From assembly GCA_032622095.1 (NCBI GenBank), contig CP136061.1, positions 217,650,373 through 217,714,372 on the forward strand: DNA of 64,000 nucleotides, in the 5' to 3' direction. Numbering within the stretch: the stretch's first letter is position 1; the number at the start of each line of letters is the position of its first letter. Of this stretch, positions 36,506-49,700 are shown piece after piece. Under the pieces are notes generated by a model. It had not been told where the DNA came from. It was given only the letters and a program-made list of their open reading frames with translations, and made no database searches. The stretch is from Siphonodentalium dalli. Lineage: Eukaryota > Mollusca > Scaphopoda > Gadilida > Siphonodentaliidae. A program made the translations under genes and the position numbers.

Positions 36506-38025
36506 CCGACAAATAAAGCCGAATGTCATAGTTTTACGGCCGAAAATTTTATTTATATATAATTATGTCCGTCCGCCGAATCGAAGACCGGTAGTGAACC
36601 GCAGTAACTTTGAGGAATGATTTCACCCATAAATATTAATTTTTCCCCATCATGTCATGTATTGACTTGTTGGTAAAAGATAGACATTCACGATTATGTA
36701 AAAACATCAGCTGATTTATACAAACCAGCTCCGATAAATAAAGCCAAAATGTCATTGTTTTACGGCAGAAAATTTAATTTATATATAATTATTGTCCGGC
36801 CGCCGACTCGAAGAGCGGTTGTGAACCACACTAACTTTGAGGAATGATTTCGCCCATAAATATTATTTATTCCCCACCATGTCGTGTATGTACTTGTTGG
36901 CAAAAGATAGACCTTCACGATTATGTAAAAATATCAGCTGATTTGTACAAACCAGCTCCGATAAATAACGGCAAATATCATAGTTTTACGGCAGAAAATT
37001 TAATTTATATAATAATTATGTCCGGCCGCCGACTCGAAGAGCGGTAGTGAACCGCACTAACTTTGAGGAATTATTTCACCCATAAATATTATTTATTCCC
37101 CACCATGTCGTGTATGTACTTGTTGACAAAAGATAGACATTCCCGATTATGTAAAAATATCAGCTGATTTGTACAAACCAGCTCCGATAAATAACGCCAA
37201 ATGTCATTGTTTTACGGCAGAAAATTTAACTGATATATAATTATGTCCGCCCGCCGACTCGAAGAGCGGTAGTGAACCGCACTAACATTGAGGAATGATT
37301 TTACCCATAAATATTATTTATTCCCCACCATGTCGTGTATGTACTTGTTAGCAAAAGATAGACGTTCACGATTATGTAAAAACATCAGCTGATTTGTACA
37401 AACCAGCTCCGATAAATGACGCCAAATATCATAGTTTTTCGGCAGCAAATTTAATTTATATATATAATTATGTCCGTCCGCCGACTCGAATAGCGGTAGT
37501 GAACCGCAGTTGCTTTGAGCAATGATTTCACTGACAAACATTATTTTTACCCCATCATATCGTATATATTCTTGTTGGCAAAAGACAGACCTTCGTGAAT
37601 ATGTAAAAACATCAGCTGATTTGTACAAACCAGCTCCGATAAATGACGCCAAATATCATAGTTTTTCGGCAGCAAATTTAATTTATATATAATTATGTCC
37701 GTCCGCCGACTCGGATAGTGGTAGTGAACCGCTGTAACTTTGAGCAATGATTTCACTGACAAACATTATTTTTTCCCCATAATATCGTATATGTTCCTGT
37801 TGGCAACAGACAGACCTTCACGATTATGTAAAAACATCAGCTGATTTGTACAAAGCAGCTCCGATAAATAATGCCAAATATCATAGTTTTTCGGCAGCAA
37901 ATTTAATTTATATATAATTATGTCCGTCCGCCGACTCGGATAGTGGTAGTGAACCGCTGTAACTTTGAGCAATTATTTCACTGACAACCATTATTTTTTC
38001 CCCATCATATTATGTACCGACTTGT
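36506..38025 (+). repeat. 226-bp satellite array in intron 8
   Basis: About 6.6 copies. The marker ccagctccgataaat recurs near 36725, 36952, 37178, 37403, 37630 and 37855, giving spacings of 225-227 bp. Each unit has ttacggcagaaaatttaatt, gtccgnccgccgactcgaa and ccccaccatgtcgtgtatg. Repeated minus-strand frames here are by-products of the repeat. Confidence 0.92.
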
Positions 38026-38756
38026 TGGCAAAAGACATATCTACAATAATAGACTGAAATGTGCGCCCCATTCTAGAAGGTCGTTCCAGAAATCGAGTCC
38101 GAAAGTGGATATTTTGACGACTGAAGTAATGTGTCCTACTGCATGCAATTATGAGTTTCCAGGGGCAGTATTGCGATGGATTTTGTTTTAATGTTAAGCT
38201 CCCTTTCTAACTTATTTAAAACATAGTTCAAGTTTTGATACAAATTCTGCCGATCTTTCTCAGATATAAATAAAAGTTAAACGGTACTCTTTTTTTAATT
38301 AACAGATAAGATAATCAAAATCTATGCTCCTAACTTCAAAGATATACCAACAATATGCGACTAGTTTAACAATTGCACAAATTCTGAACGGCTGTCAGGA
38401 GTCAGGACAGACGGTGCATCAACAAAGTAATTACTTACGTAACGGTAATCCCTTTGTATTGTCGGCACGTATACACCAGACGGAATCACGCGTCTAGTTT
38501 ATTAGGTGAGTTTACTGGCAGTACCCGAATATTCGCCGTTTGTTGATTCCGGCGCTGTAAATGTTTATTAGGCCACTAATACCCGAACAGTATAATTTAT
38601 ATATTGTGCTACTTAGGTTGTGGATACGATCATCACAGTCTGGAATACACCAGGTTGGCAAGGGTTCTAACCCCGACATGGGCGAAAATCTGAATCGATT
38701 TTCATGCCGCGCTTCAAGTTGATTTGTTGAGGAATATCCCAATGTATGTACCCATA

Positions 38757-39372
38757 CATATTTGAATGTTATGTACCCATACAATTAACTTGTATTCAAC
38801 TTAAAGCCATTCCGATCGATAAATGGACATTTCGATAAGAAATGGGTATTTGTTCACGCTCACTAAATTAAGCGCATATGACACCGCGGCAATGAATAAT
38901 CATACTGAGTCTGTGTCTCCATAACTTTGATGTATTGGGAAAGGATAATGCATGAACCATAGATGTGTCTTATAATTTATTTATACTTCAGATAATATGA
39001 CTTGAACATTCTTACATAAACGTTTCATGCTTGCCGAACAAATATATACACTATACACAAAGAACAAAATATATAAATTAACTATTATCTAGATATATAC
39101 TGTGCAATAAGAATAAGTGATTTCACATTTACGACTAACCATGAAATATATCAAAGGTAAGCTTTTATATTTTAAAACAATACAAAATAACTCATTATGA
39201 AGCACTATAAACTATTGCTTTTAAAATGTAAAAGCTTAATTACCTTTGAAGTTTAATGGCGGTTCCTGTGATTGCAAAGATGCATAGCATTCTGCTTATT
39301 TCCAACTCATGCATGTTTGTGAACATATTTGAATGTTATGTACCCATACAATTAACTTGTATTCAACTTAAT
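38757..39372 (+). repeat. Direct 48-bp repeat pair
   Basis: catatttgaatgttatgtac...aacttgtattcaactta occurs at 38757-38804 and 39325-39372. The 520 bp between holds an inverted pair around 39145-39260 (ctttgatatatttc/aagcttttac regions). Possibly the ends of a short element. Confidence 0.55.
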
Positions 39373-40595
39373 TCCAAATACGAACACAACGTTTTATATG
39401 GGGGAGCGATCCCCGTGACGGTCGAGATAAATTTATAAATCCAGACTCGGATAGATTGTGGGCGTAAAGAAATTTCCAACATTTAGAAGTTATACAAACT
39501 GAGATATTTAAAACATGACATGGCTCACAATTGTGCCCGTGTAATGGTAATTGAATATTGTAGCAATTCGTGTAATGTTGAAATCCAGGACACATGGATC
39601 TACTCAACATAGAGTAAAAACCGGTATTGTCTGTCTTAATTTTCCTGTTAGTCAAGGCATGAGAGCACCATATCGGATTGTTAATGGGACATTAAACACT
39701 CGTGTATCACAATCGCCCTAAAGAGCTGCAAATTCTGCACATTTTATTTTTATTTTGGATGACCCTGAAATGACGAGAAACAAATAAAGTATAAAATCGA
39801 GGGACTCAACTCCACTTTTCGAAATGAATTAAAACTCGTGAAAAACAGCAACAGATATCAGACAGGATTTGTTCATTTCGGCATCCATGAAAGAATTTAT
39901 GACTGGCCTGAAATTTCTTGATAGCAGTTTATTTGATAATAGCTTATAACTACTCACTTGTCTCGCCTGTTGAAATTGTCCGATCGCGCGCAGGCGACTA
40001 ATGCTATCAATGATTGGTGTGACCATGTAAAATACATGGATTTTACATACAGAAATTACATGCATGTGTGTATCCACCCTAATGACAGCTACTAATGAGT
40101 ACAAGGAATAAATCGTATCTAAGTTTTGTATTCCCCAAATGTATTACAAAAATCATAGCTAGCGGCTTCAACTTTACAAATACGGTGCATGTGTGATGTG
40201 AGATCAAAGTCGGCAATAATAATGTCAATTAATATCAAATGATATTTTACGCCCGTAAGCATTATATTGGGCAGTATGCGAATAATATGTCGGAGTCATC
40301 ATGCATAAAACTGTAATGCGGGATGTCTATAAAAGACCATAATTTTGGCGTTATAATTTTTTAATATTCGGTACAAAAAAACAATATTAAATTCGTTACA
40401 AAAAAATGTGACATCTGTTTTTCATGTCATTTGCTATTCAAAACTCAGCTAACTTATCAATCCGCAGAATGGGATCTGTTGCCGGGCGGCAAAAGTAGCC
40501 TTTTATCGCACAGGCTATTTTCTGATATTAGTTGACGATGTCAGATGGCCTGCTTTCATTTTTCTAATTGGTCAAGCAAAATTTGACATAAAAGG

Positions 40596-40689
40596 ACTCA
40601 GGCATTATTTCATGTCGTGCATTTAATTTAATTGTTATATATATATATCACAATTAAATTAAATGCACGGCATGAAATAATGCCTGAGT
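40596..40689. repeat. Near-perfect 40-bp-arm hairpin
   Basis: The arms actcaggcattatttcatg... (40596-40635) and its complement (40650-40689) have one mismatch. The loop is 14 nt of TA-rich sequence. Confidence 0.92.
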
Positions 40690-41103
40690 ACAAACTGCAC
40701 ACTTTGTGGCAGATCTGACCCTTGATGGGACAACCATCTTGCCTCCCTTTGAGGTTTCTATTACTCTTCCTCTATTAGGGGCAGAATTGGAGGCAACTGA
40801 ACTAAAACTATAACTGTTGCTATAACAATTATTGAAAGTTCTCCAACAAAAAAATGCCGCACAATGAAATTATTGTTATGTAAACAGAACTGTTACAGTG
40901 ATTTGTCAACAACTTAGTAGTGAAATAAGTTCGATTACTTTAGTCGAAAATATTATTAGAATATTTCTCAATGCTTTGAGCTTTTCCAATGCCATTTGTT
41001 TGGTATCTTATTGGATTAATTTAATTTACTCAGTAATGCCATTCTGACTGTACCAGTAATGTTCACATAACAATGGTTTTGTGAAGTTAAATCTCGTCAT
41101 TGG

Positions 41104-42301
41104 TAGTGCTGGGGCGGTTGTCCGGATAACCGGTTACGGTTAGGTTATGCGTGTCAACCGGTTGGAGGAGGCCACAGCCGGATAACCGTAATACTGATAA
41201 CGATCGTACTATCAACGTAGTAGCCGCTTATAGAAGCGATTTGGACAGTTGATTGTGTATTCATATACCCCACAACACATGCCTGTTTGATCACCGGTGG
41301 CTTTTCTAGACGTGAAACCAACAACAACACTCTTATCTGTGTCAGTCTGTGAATCACTTGCTACACATTCAATGCCAATTTCCTTTGGCGGCATTACATG
41401 ACGTTCCGGCTGCACGCGCACCGCGGCATACATCAAAGCAATCAAGTCTAGACTTTTACTACGTCATCAATATTATGTCTGTTTTCTTGAAACTGCCCCC
41501 CCCCCCTTGTCATTACCATTTGTTCGTCTCAAAGCGATGACAGAAGACCTACACAAACGGAAATCAAACTTTTGGGGACATTTAGTCATATAATTCAAGA
41601 TGACGAAAAAAAAAAGGAAGAAGAAATGGGCGGTATGCAAGGCCTGCCGAAGGCGATTCGTTTATTCTGGATCAACATCCAATATGAAGTCGCACATCAA
41701 GAAAAAACACAGGCCTAATGGGAGTGGGAAATAAGAGGATATCTAGTGATAACGTTAATTCCTAAACACTGGCTGGGGCTTGAGTAATGAATCACGACGA
41801 TTTAATTTTGTTTGAATTTATTTATTAAATAATTGAAGTAACATCGTGTAGCCACTGTGATTAATACATACCTGCCTATAGGCTATACCCAAACACTTAA
41901 CATTACTAAACAACAGTATGCCTATCTTCAGTACATTGTTTGGGCTAATCGTGCCCGGGGGCCCCGGGATACACACAGGGGGGGGGGGGGGACTATATTT
42001 CGTCGTTGAATGTTTTGCAAGCAAGCGTTATGCAGTGCGAAACTCCCGTAAACATCGATTTACAACTATATTGATCGCCGTAACGGGAACGCATTGTATG
42101 TCCAAGACATCGTTTGTGATCGCATGTATATCAACGTTTCCGGGACGCGTAATAAACATTTGTTTTGCCGATATAGTATGTAGTATATAGTATGTATTCA
42201 ATCTCGTACTGAGGGTAATACTGGTCACGGTTAACCGGTTATGGTTAGGTTAATGCCCGTGGTTAACCGGTTAGGAAAAAAAACCAACCGTCCCAGCGCT
42301 A
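41104..42301. mobile_element. hAT-like element carrying a BED zinc-finger frame
   Basis: The ends tagtgctggggcggtt and aaccgtcccagcgcta are inverted. The flanks GTCATTGG (41096-41103) and GTCATTGA (42302-42309) form an 8-bp target duplication with one mismatch. Subterminal ggttaaccggtta repeats are abundant at both ends. A short frame at 41600-41734 encodes a BED-type finger, the DNA-binding domain of many hAT transposases. The rest of the transposase is missing, so this is a deletion derivative. Confidence 0.85.
41600..41734 (+). pseudogene. BED-type zinc finger fragment of a hAT transposase
   Basis: The 44-residue frame starts MTKKKRKKKWAVCKACRRRF and continues with SGSTSNMKSHIKKKHRPNG. 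The spacing CxxC...HxxxxH with the S-TSNM-HI-KH core is that of BED fingers, and the basic N-terminal leader is also typical. It ends at TAA 41732-41734. A catalytic domain was not seen in the remaining 570 bp of the element. The frame is either a relic or the first exon of a deleted transposase. Confidence 0.7.
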
Positions 42302-42309
42302 GTCATTGA

Positions 42310-43490
42310 ACAGTTGTTCAAGTTAATAATGACAATTAGAACATTGCAGAAAGTGAACACCATCCATACTTTTTATATCTAAATCCTAAGTTGTGAGATA
42401 TAACCAATCTCATAAGGTTATGCTGACATCCATCTCAGCCTGGTGGCCAGTTTTACCAGAAATTAATTGGTGTTATGCGCCAGAATACGCACAACGTGAA
42501 ACCTTAAAGAGCGTTTCAAAAGTTTTAACCGTAAATTATTAACGAAAATACGCCCCCACTGAACTCTATATTAACTGATGATTATATCATTATAATAAAT
42601 ATATATTGTTCTCACTTCCCACAAACTGGGATAGAAATTTTACAAATACAAATTACAAATTTAAATTAAATCCTGCTGAAATTGAATACTTAATAAAGTC
42701 TCATAGAATTTTAAAAGGTTGGCTAGCTAAAGCTAAAAAATGTGTACGGTTAACCTTAAGTGTGTATAATTCGGGCAGAAATGTGAAAAAATACTGTAAT
42801 ATACATTAATTTGCACCTGAAATACCATTCAATTTGCCTGAATATTGAGCTTTCAAAACGTTGGGAGGGGCTGCAGCCCCACCCCCGGCCCATGCGGCTA
42901 TGATGCAATGCAGTTTACTTGTTCTGTCTTGCTTAACATTTTTCGACCGGCAGATCGATACTAGTATACGAATATATAATATTATTATAATTTGAGTGTT
43001 TACCGTCCGATTTTTGTAACTGAAGAGTCTAACTATACAGAAATTGTTGTATATTTAACAATGCATAGTTGATTTAGAAGTTTGAGCGCACACTGAAAAG
43101 ATAACATTTTAACTAGGAATCTCCAGAGTCTCGTGTCATGTTACGCAATGTTTATTCAAACAACGGCTGGTACCCGCGAGGCCGCGACAGCAGGCTACTC
43201 AAGGGGAATAACTCTATCTGCTTATATGATACTATATCCTATCGCGGTAGCCTTACCAGGGGACAGTTGTGTAATGCACCCCCTAAGAACTCATTCTGCT
43301 TAGGCCTCAACGGCTATAGGATACCTAGGATCAGACTGAAGTTCCCCAGTTGAAGTTGGTGATGTTCACCCATTAGCCACCTCGATTATGTATTTTATAT
43401 TCTGCAAATTAGGGGATATAGAAACTGAACAAAAAGAAAAAAGTTACTAAAAACATAGACTATAGATACTTCCTAGAAGATGAGACCAAA
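42310..43490 (+). other. Part of NOX intron 8
   Basis: No gene was recognised. A GC-richer patch at 43170-43345 includes ctcattctgcttaggcct and may be an old relic of the palindromic MITE family. Confidence 0.45.
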
Positions 43491-43574
43491 GCAGAATGAG
43501 GTCCACAGAGGGTGAATTTTGTGTTGCTATTTTGTATTGCTATTTTGTATCACCCTCTGGTGACCTCATTCTGC
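43491..43574. mobile_element. Decayed palindromic MITE
   Basis: gcagaatgaggtccacagag...caccctctggtgacctcatt keeps the arms of the family seen intact at 57405-57657. The centre is replaced by attttgtattgct repeats. Confidence 0.7.
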
Positions 43575-43626
43575 ACATATCAGACTCTATTTCCAGGCTT
43601 GCTTTTTTGTATTTGTGGTATTTCAG

Positions 43627-43719
43627 GCATGGATGTGGGTTGTAGTGCCAATAGTTTTATACATCCTTGAGCGGTGTCTTCGTTTATACAGAAGTTTGCA
43701 GAAAGTTGTCATCACAAAG
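43627..43719 (+). CDS. NOX2: NOX exon 9: helix 6 and start of the dehydrogenase domain
   Basis: The exon has 31 codons (93 nt), phase 0 to phase 0, with acceptor gtatttcag and donor GTACTA. It encodes AWMWVVVPIVLYILERCLRL and then YRSLQKVVITK, the last membrane helix followed by the conserved QKVVITK junction. A 93-nt exon at this place is also present in human CYBB as I recall it. It follows a 9.3-kb intron packed with repeats. Confidence 0.94.
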
Positions 43720-44499
43720 GTACTAAAGTCTCAACCAATTTATTCAGAAGCAAACAGATTGATGTACCAACAGCTTTGACTAAATTCCTCAAACAAACCA
43801 TGTTTGCATAATGCAATTTCAGGCGAGACATGATAACATACTCTAGTGTTCCAAATAAACATACATGCACATTTATTAATTTCATAAAAAAATTTCCGCC
43901 CTGCATGTTGCTTATTTGTGTCTGCATGTTTGTGTTATTTGTTCCCACCTGTAGAAACTTGAGTACATGTATGTGAAAAAAAACTTGCGGGGAAGTGTTT
44001 CTTATTTTGACACCAGTTGTTTATAATCACGCACCATTGAAACCTAACATATGACTTTAAATATACTAGTAGGTTTCAAACCTGGAAATACCTGCATTCA
44101 CATGGATCTCGCTTTGTTTTATTAATTTATAAATCAAAATGGCATATCTCTTTGGGGTAAAGAAAAATAAGAATTTTTTAGCTGATAATATAAAGCACAA
44201 ATTAGCTGATCTGGTATTCACAGTACTGGTGCACATGCCAATACTACTAGTACTAGTAATAGGTATGAGCTGGGTCCAGTTGATAGCTCCCTGGTATAGC
44301 GGAAACAAATGTAATTTTAGACCCTTGGCGATCTTTCAAACCACATCTCAATGTATCGAAAATGCAACTAATTAAACATGCATCTACACATATACACAAA
44401 GTTGGTTTTCCCCTGTGAAAGGTAGTCACCGGGATCTTGGACTTCACTTCATGCATGTTTATGGTCTTTTTTATTTTGGGGGACTATTAAAATAACTGG

Positions 44500-44860
44500 T
44501 GTCCATCCATCCGTGCAGAAAGATTCTGGATGAGAACTTTATTTTGGGCTATCGGATCGAAACAGGTCAAGTTCGATTATGGGTTCGGTCTGCCAATTTT
44601 TGTTGGAATTATGGTCCTTGTTGACTTAAAATTTGCTGATTATTTCAGTTTCCGGATGATAACTTGAGTTTTTGTAATCTGATTGTTTTTTAATTTGGCA
44701 TGTGGATTAACCACATGAAGATACAGGTCAAGTTCGAATTTGGGTTTGATCTGCCCATTTTTGCCACAGTTATGGTCCTTGTCGACTTAAAATTTGCCGA
44801 TTATTTGGGTTTCTGGATGAAAACTTTACTTCTAGTTATCTGATTGTTTTTAAATTCAAC
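44500..44860 (+). repeat. Tandem units in intron 9
   Basis: About two and a half units with gatgataactt, caggtcaagttcgaatttggg and gttatggtccttgt. They are related to the units at 13735-14090. Confidence 0.7.
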
Positions 44861-45460
44861 TGAATCTCTTGACATTCCGGCCTGATGAATTATGACAGCG
44901 TTAACAAAAAGCTATCCTTACTTAAAAGCCACGTTTTTGGGGAACACGTGGTCGGCGACCTTTTATTCGGGTCCGTACGTAACACATGTATTAAATTTTA
45001 TCAGAATTACCACCCTGCATGTTTATTTTGGATTGATTGTTTATTTGGAATGCTAGATTACGGCCTGGCACCTATCAATTTTTCGGAATATGTGTCTTTA
45101 CTACACACCCAATTCATCAGTGGTATCCCAATTCTAATATTGTTAAATTGTTGCCCACATAATTTTGTTCAAATTGTATTAAATTTTTAATAATTAAAAT
45201 TTTCTTAACATTCCAACAAAGACCGACCAACATGAAAAGCAGATTGATTGGACATTTCATTAATACTGAGTTATTGTCTTTCTGACTTAAATTTGTTTAT
45301 GTTTTGTGCGAATAAATTAATATGGTTACCCATTTTTTTTATCCAAGTATTCTTACTCTAGTTGCACAGTAACAAATGTTGTTTCAGGAATTTGAGCATT
45401 GTTGCAAATTCACTGCCAGTTTATCCATAATATAATGTTGATATCCTCCTTTTTTCGCAG

Positions 45461-45595
45461 ATTGTGAAGCATCCGTCGAATGTCTATGAACTTCAGATGC
45501 AGAAGAAAGGATTTGCCATGTCACCAGGACAGTACATATTCATCCAGTGTCCCAGCGTTTCGAAATTTGAATGGCATCCATTCACACTGACATCG
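45461..45595 (+). CDS. NOX2: NOX exon 10: FAD-binding subdomain
   Basis: The exon has 45 codons, phase 0 to phase 0, with polypyrimidine acceptor cttttttcgcag and donor GTGAGT. It encodes residues 272-316, with [18 protein letters not shown] and then [18 protein letters not shown] is the FAD-contacting motif of the ferredoxin-reductase-like domain. Exons 10 and 11 sum to 254 nt, which I recall as the size of one human CYBB exon, so an intron may have been gained here or lost in vertebrates. Confidence 0.95.
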
Positions 45596-45760
45596 GTGAG
45601 TCTAGGAGAATTTATACGGTCATAATTTTTATAAATTAAATATGCCTTTATGGCATCAGAAACTATGCCCCGATGAAACCTTGTATACAGGGACTTATTC
45701 TGAGGTAACTTATACTTTACCTGACTAGCAACCAGGGTCAAGTTTCCTAGAGTTACCTTT

Positions 45761-46709
45761 CAAATGAAAAGCATAATAATGTTATAGTGAATATGCTGAA
45801 TTACCGCATTAAAGTTTACAATCAATTGTATATATTTATGTATAGATTTTGTGAAAAAATACTAAAAGAGGAACTGCTTTGTGTGAAAGAAAATACTTCT
45901 TTTCAACAAGAAATTTAACTGAATTCAAAATAATAAGGCAAAAAAAATTAAATGACTATTCCTATTTTTGAAACATTTCGGTTTGTATCAGACATGAGTT
46001 CAGCTAAAGTAGCATTCAGATGACACTGTTGCATTGGCCAGGTGTGATGACACGATCCATTGTCTGTGTTCACCATTCATACAGTTGCAGAGCTTCCGAA
46101 TGCTGCTAATAAGTTAGACATTGGAATAAATGCAATATTGCAAATAAATCGAGCTGTTATAAATGAATTCTATAACAATGTAAAACCTATCAAATTCCAG
46201 TTAATAAAACTTTATTTACATAAATACAAGTCAAGTTTCCTTCGCTTCACAGACAGCTGTTATCTTTTATCAAATGAAAACATCATACCATGATGCACGC
46301 ACTTAATTGTCATATAAGGTATGTGTTATGGCTTGTGTTTCATTCATAGAATCAATCCATTGTGTTCTTTAAAGGATACATACAACATAACAGGCACATC
46401 ACATTCATCACATTAGTGTTATTGTCTGTATTTAATTTCAACGCAACTTATGCAACCGTGCCAATGGATTCGTTTGAACACCCGTCAACTTTACCTACCG
46501 GTATCAAATGAAAAGCATAATGTGACAGTGAAATTGCTGATTTACCTCATTCAAGTTTGCAATCAATTGTATATATATATTATGTACATAGATTTTATGA
46601 AAAATTACTAAAATAGGAACTGCTTTGTGTGAAAGTAAATACTTGTTTTCAACAAGAAATTCAACTGAATTCAAAATAATAGGGCAAACAAAAATTAAAT
46701 TACTGTCCT
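45761..46709 (+). repeat. Pair of about 200-bp direct repeats in intron 10
   Basis: 45761-45963 and 46505-46709 match closely (aggaactgctttgtgtgaaa, caacaagaaattyaactgaa). The 540 bp between shows no gene. This could be a local duplication or the ends of an unrecognised element. Confidence 0.75.
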
Positions 46710-46718
46710 CTTTTTAGC

Positions 46719-49700
46719 TCAACCTTACGAAGTCAAGTTTGAGTTATTGTCATGGATTGGCATCTGTCGTCCATTAACAATTTCCATTAGCATACCCTAC
46801 TGATCACATCTCTCATCCGATCGTCACCAAACTTCAAATGGATCTTCGGGGTGACATCTAGATGGGAGCCTCCCTTTTTCTCTGAAATTTGTTAAAAACA
46901 TGGATGCCAGCGACCATTTTGGATTTAACATTTGAATCCATCGGCACACCCTGCATTTTTTAGTCAAGTTTTTTCAAAAACTCGACTTATGGTTTGACGA
47001 GGGACGGTTGGCGGGCGGGCAGCGTGCGGACCTAAAGAATGCCTTATAACTTTGACATTTGTGAACGGATTAAAATTTTGGTTTTTAATTAAAATTTTGG
47101 TATGTGAGTTGCTCCTAATGACTATTTACTGCCTGTAGAAAATTGGTCACGTCCGAACTTTTTGACAAGAGTTATCCATCTTTGATGACTTTTTTGCAAT
47201 TTTATCACCTGTTTGCGCGATAACTCAATAAAATATTAACTGATTACAACCATATTTGATATAAGAGTCTCTTGCAACAATATCTCGTACAAGTTCAAAA
47301 ACCAGGTTTGTCCGAATTTTTTCCCCGGAGTTATGGGCCTTAGTGTCTATTTTTAGCATTTTTTTCACCGCTAGCGCGATAACTCAATTAAATATTAACT
47401 GATTCAAACCATATTTGGTATATAAGTCTCTTGCAACAATATCTCGGACAAGTTCGAAAACCAGGTTTGTCCGAATTTTTTCCCCAGAGTTATGTGCCTT
47501 AGTTTGTCTATTTTTAGTAGAGTTTTTCAAAAACTTGACTTATGGTTTGACGAGGGACGGTTGGTGGGCGGCGGGCGGGCCGACCTAAAGAATGCCTTAT
47601 AACTTTGACATTTGTGAACGGATTCAAAACAAAATTTGGTATGTGAGTTGCTCCCAATGACTATTTACTGCCTGTAGTATATGAGTCTCTTGCAACAATA
47701 TCTAGGACGAGTTCGAAAACCAGGTTTGTCCGAATTTTTTCCCCGGAGTTATGGGCCATAGTTTGTCTATTTTTAGCATTTTTTTCACTGTTTAAGCGAT
47801 AACTGAATAAAATATTAACTGATTCAAACCATATTTGATATATGAGTCTCTTGCAACAATATCTCGGACGAGTTCGAAAACCAGGTTTGTCCGAATTTTT
47901 TCCCCAGAATTATGGGCCTTAGTTTGTCTACTTTTAGCATTTTTAGCATTTATTTTCACTGTTAGGGCGATAACTGAATCAAATATAAACTCATTCAAAC
48001 CATATATTTGATATATGAGTCTCTTGCTACAATATCTCGGACGAGTTCGAAAACCAGGTTTGTCCGAATTTTTTCCCCGGAGTTATGGGCCTTAGTTTGT
48101 CTATTTTTAGCATTTTTTTCACCGCAAGCGCGATAACTCATTTAAATATTAACTGATTCAAACCATATTTGATATAAAAGTCTCTTGCAACAATATCTCG
48201 GACTAGTTCGAAAACAGGTTTGTCCAACTTTTTGGGCCTTGTGTGGGCCTTATTGCCAAGTTATTGGCACAATTTTTTTTCGACTGCCAATAAACTCGAC
48301 ATAGCATCTTAGATGCGTACCAGCATCTTAGATGCGTACCCCTTGTTAGCATTTTTTTCACCGTTAGCGCGATAACTGAATAAAATATTAACTGATTCAA
48401 ACCATATTTGATATATGAGTCTCTTGCAACAATATCTCGGACGAGTTCGAAAACCAGGTTTGTCCGAATTTTTTCCCCGGAGTTATGTGCCTTAGTTTGT
48501 CTATTTTTAGCTTTTTTTTCACCGTTAGCGCGATAATTCAATAAAATATTAACTGATTCAAACCATATTTGATATATGAGTCTCTTGCAACAATATCTCG
48601 GACGAGTTCAAAAACCAGGTTTGTCCAAATTTTTCCCCCGGAGTTATGGACCTTAGTTTGTCTATTTTTAGCATGTTTTTCACTGTTAGCGCGATAACTC
48701 AATTAAATATTAACTGATTCAAACCATATTTGATATATGAGTCTCTTGCAACAATATCTCAGACGAGTTCGAAAACCAGGTTTGTCTGACTTTTTGGGCC
48801 TTGTGTGGGCCTAATTGCCAAGTTATTGGCAGAAGTTTTTTTCGACTGCCAATAAACTCGACATAGCATCCTAGATGCGTACCTCTTGTTGGAGAATTGA
48901 TTTGAAAATTTATAGGCATGTTTAGGACTACCTCACGATAGGAGCTATCAAATTTGAACAATTTTCGATCAAAAACATGGCTGCAGGCAGCCATCTTGGT
49001 CTTTACTCTTTTCATGACTAAATCCTTTGGCACACTCAACAGACCAAATCTTTGGGGTGACCTCTAGATGTTAGCCATTGATTTTTTCTGAAATTCATTA
49101 AAAAACAATGGCTGCCAGCAGCCATCTTGCATTTCAAATTTGAACCCATTAGCACACCCTGCAGCCCTCATTTATTGGAGAATTGTTTCGAAAATTTACA
49201 GGCATGTTCAGAATAACACCTGGATGGAGCTATCGAATTAGAATTTTTTTTTATGAAAAACATGGCCTCCAGCAGCCATCTTGGATTTTACTCTTCGCAT
49301 GATTAAAACCTTTGGCACACCCTATATAGACAACATCCCTCATCCGCTTGTCACTAAACTTCATATGGATTTATTGGGTGACCACCAGATGGGAGCCATC
49401 AAAATTTCTGATTGAACATTTTTTCGGCCAGCCTCCATCTTGGATTTTACTCTTTGTATTACTAAATCCTTTGGCACACCCTACAGACGACATCCCTTGT
49501 CCGATTGTCACTAAACTTCATATGTACCTTTGGGATGACCACTAGAAGGGAGTCATCAAATTCTTCAGAATTTGGTTAAAAACCGACAGCCATCTTGGAT
49601 TTTACTCTTTGCATGACTAAAAATCTTTTGGCACACCCTACAGACCACAACCCTCATCTGATCGTCACCAAACATAATATTGATCTTTGGGGTGACCACC

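Noticed and set aside
37314-37972. Repeated minus-strand frames (LNLLPKNYDIWRHLSE...)
   Set aside because: The same peptide recurs with each 226-bp satellite unit. No start, stop or codon pattern suggests a gene.
44885-45190. 101-codon plus-strand frame in intron 9
   Set aside because: No recognisable domain, inside an intron, no splice partners and no repeat partner. Most likely chance.
46060-46293. 77-codon frame in intron 10
   Set aside because: Between two direct repeats, with no recognisable family.
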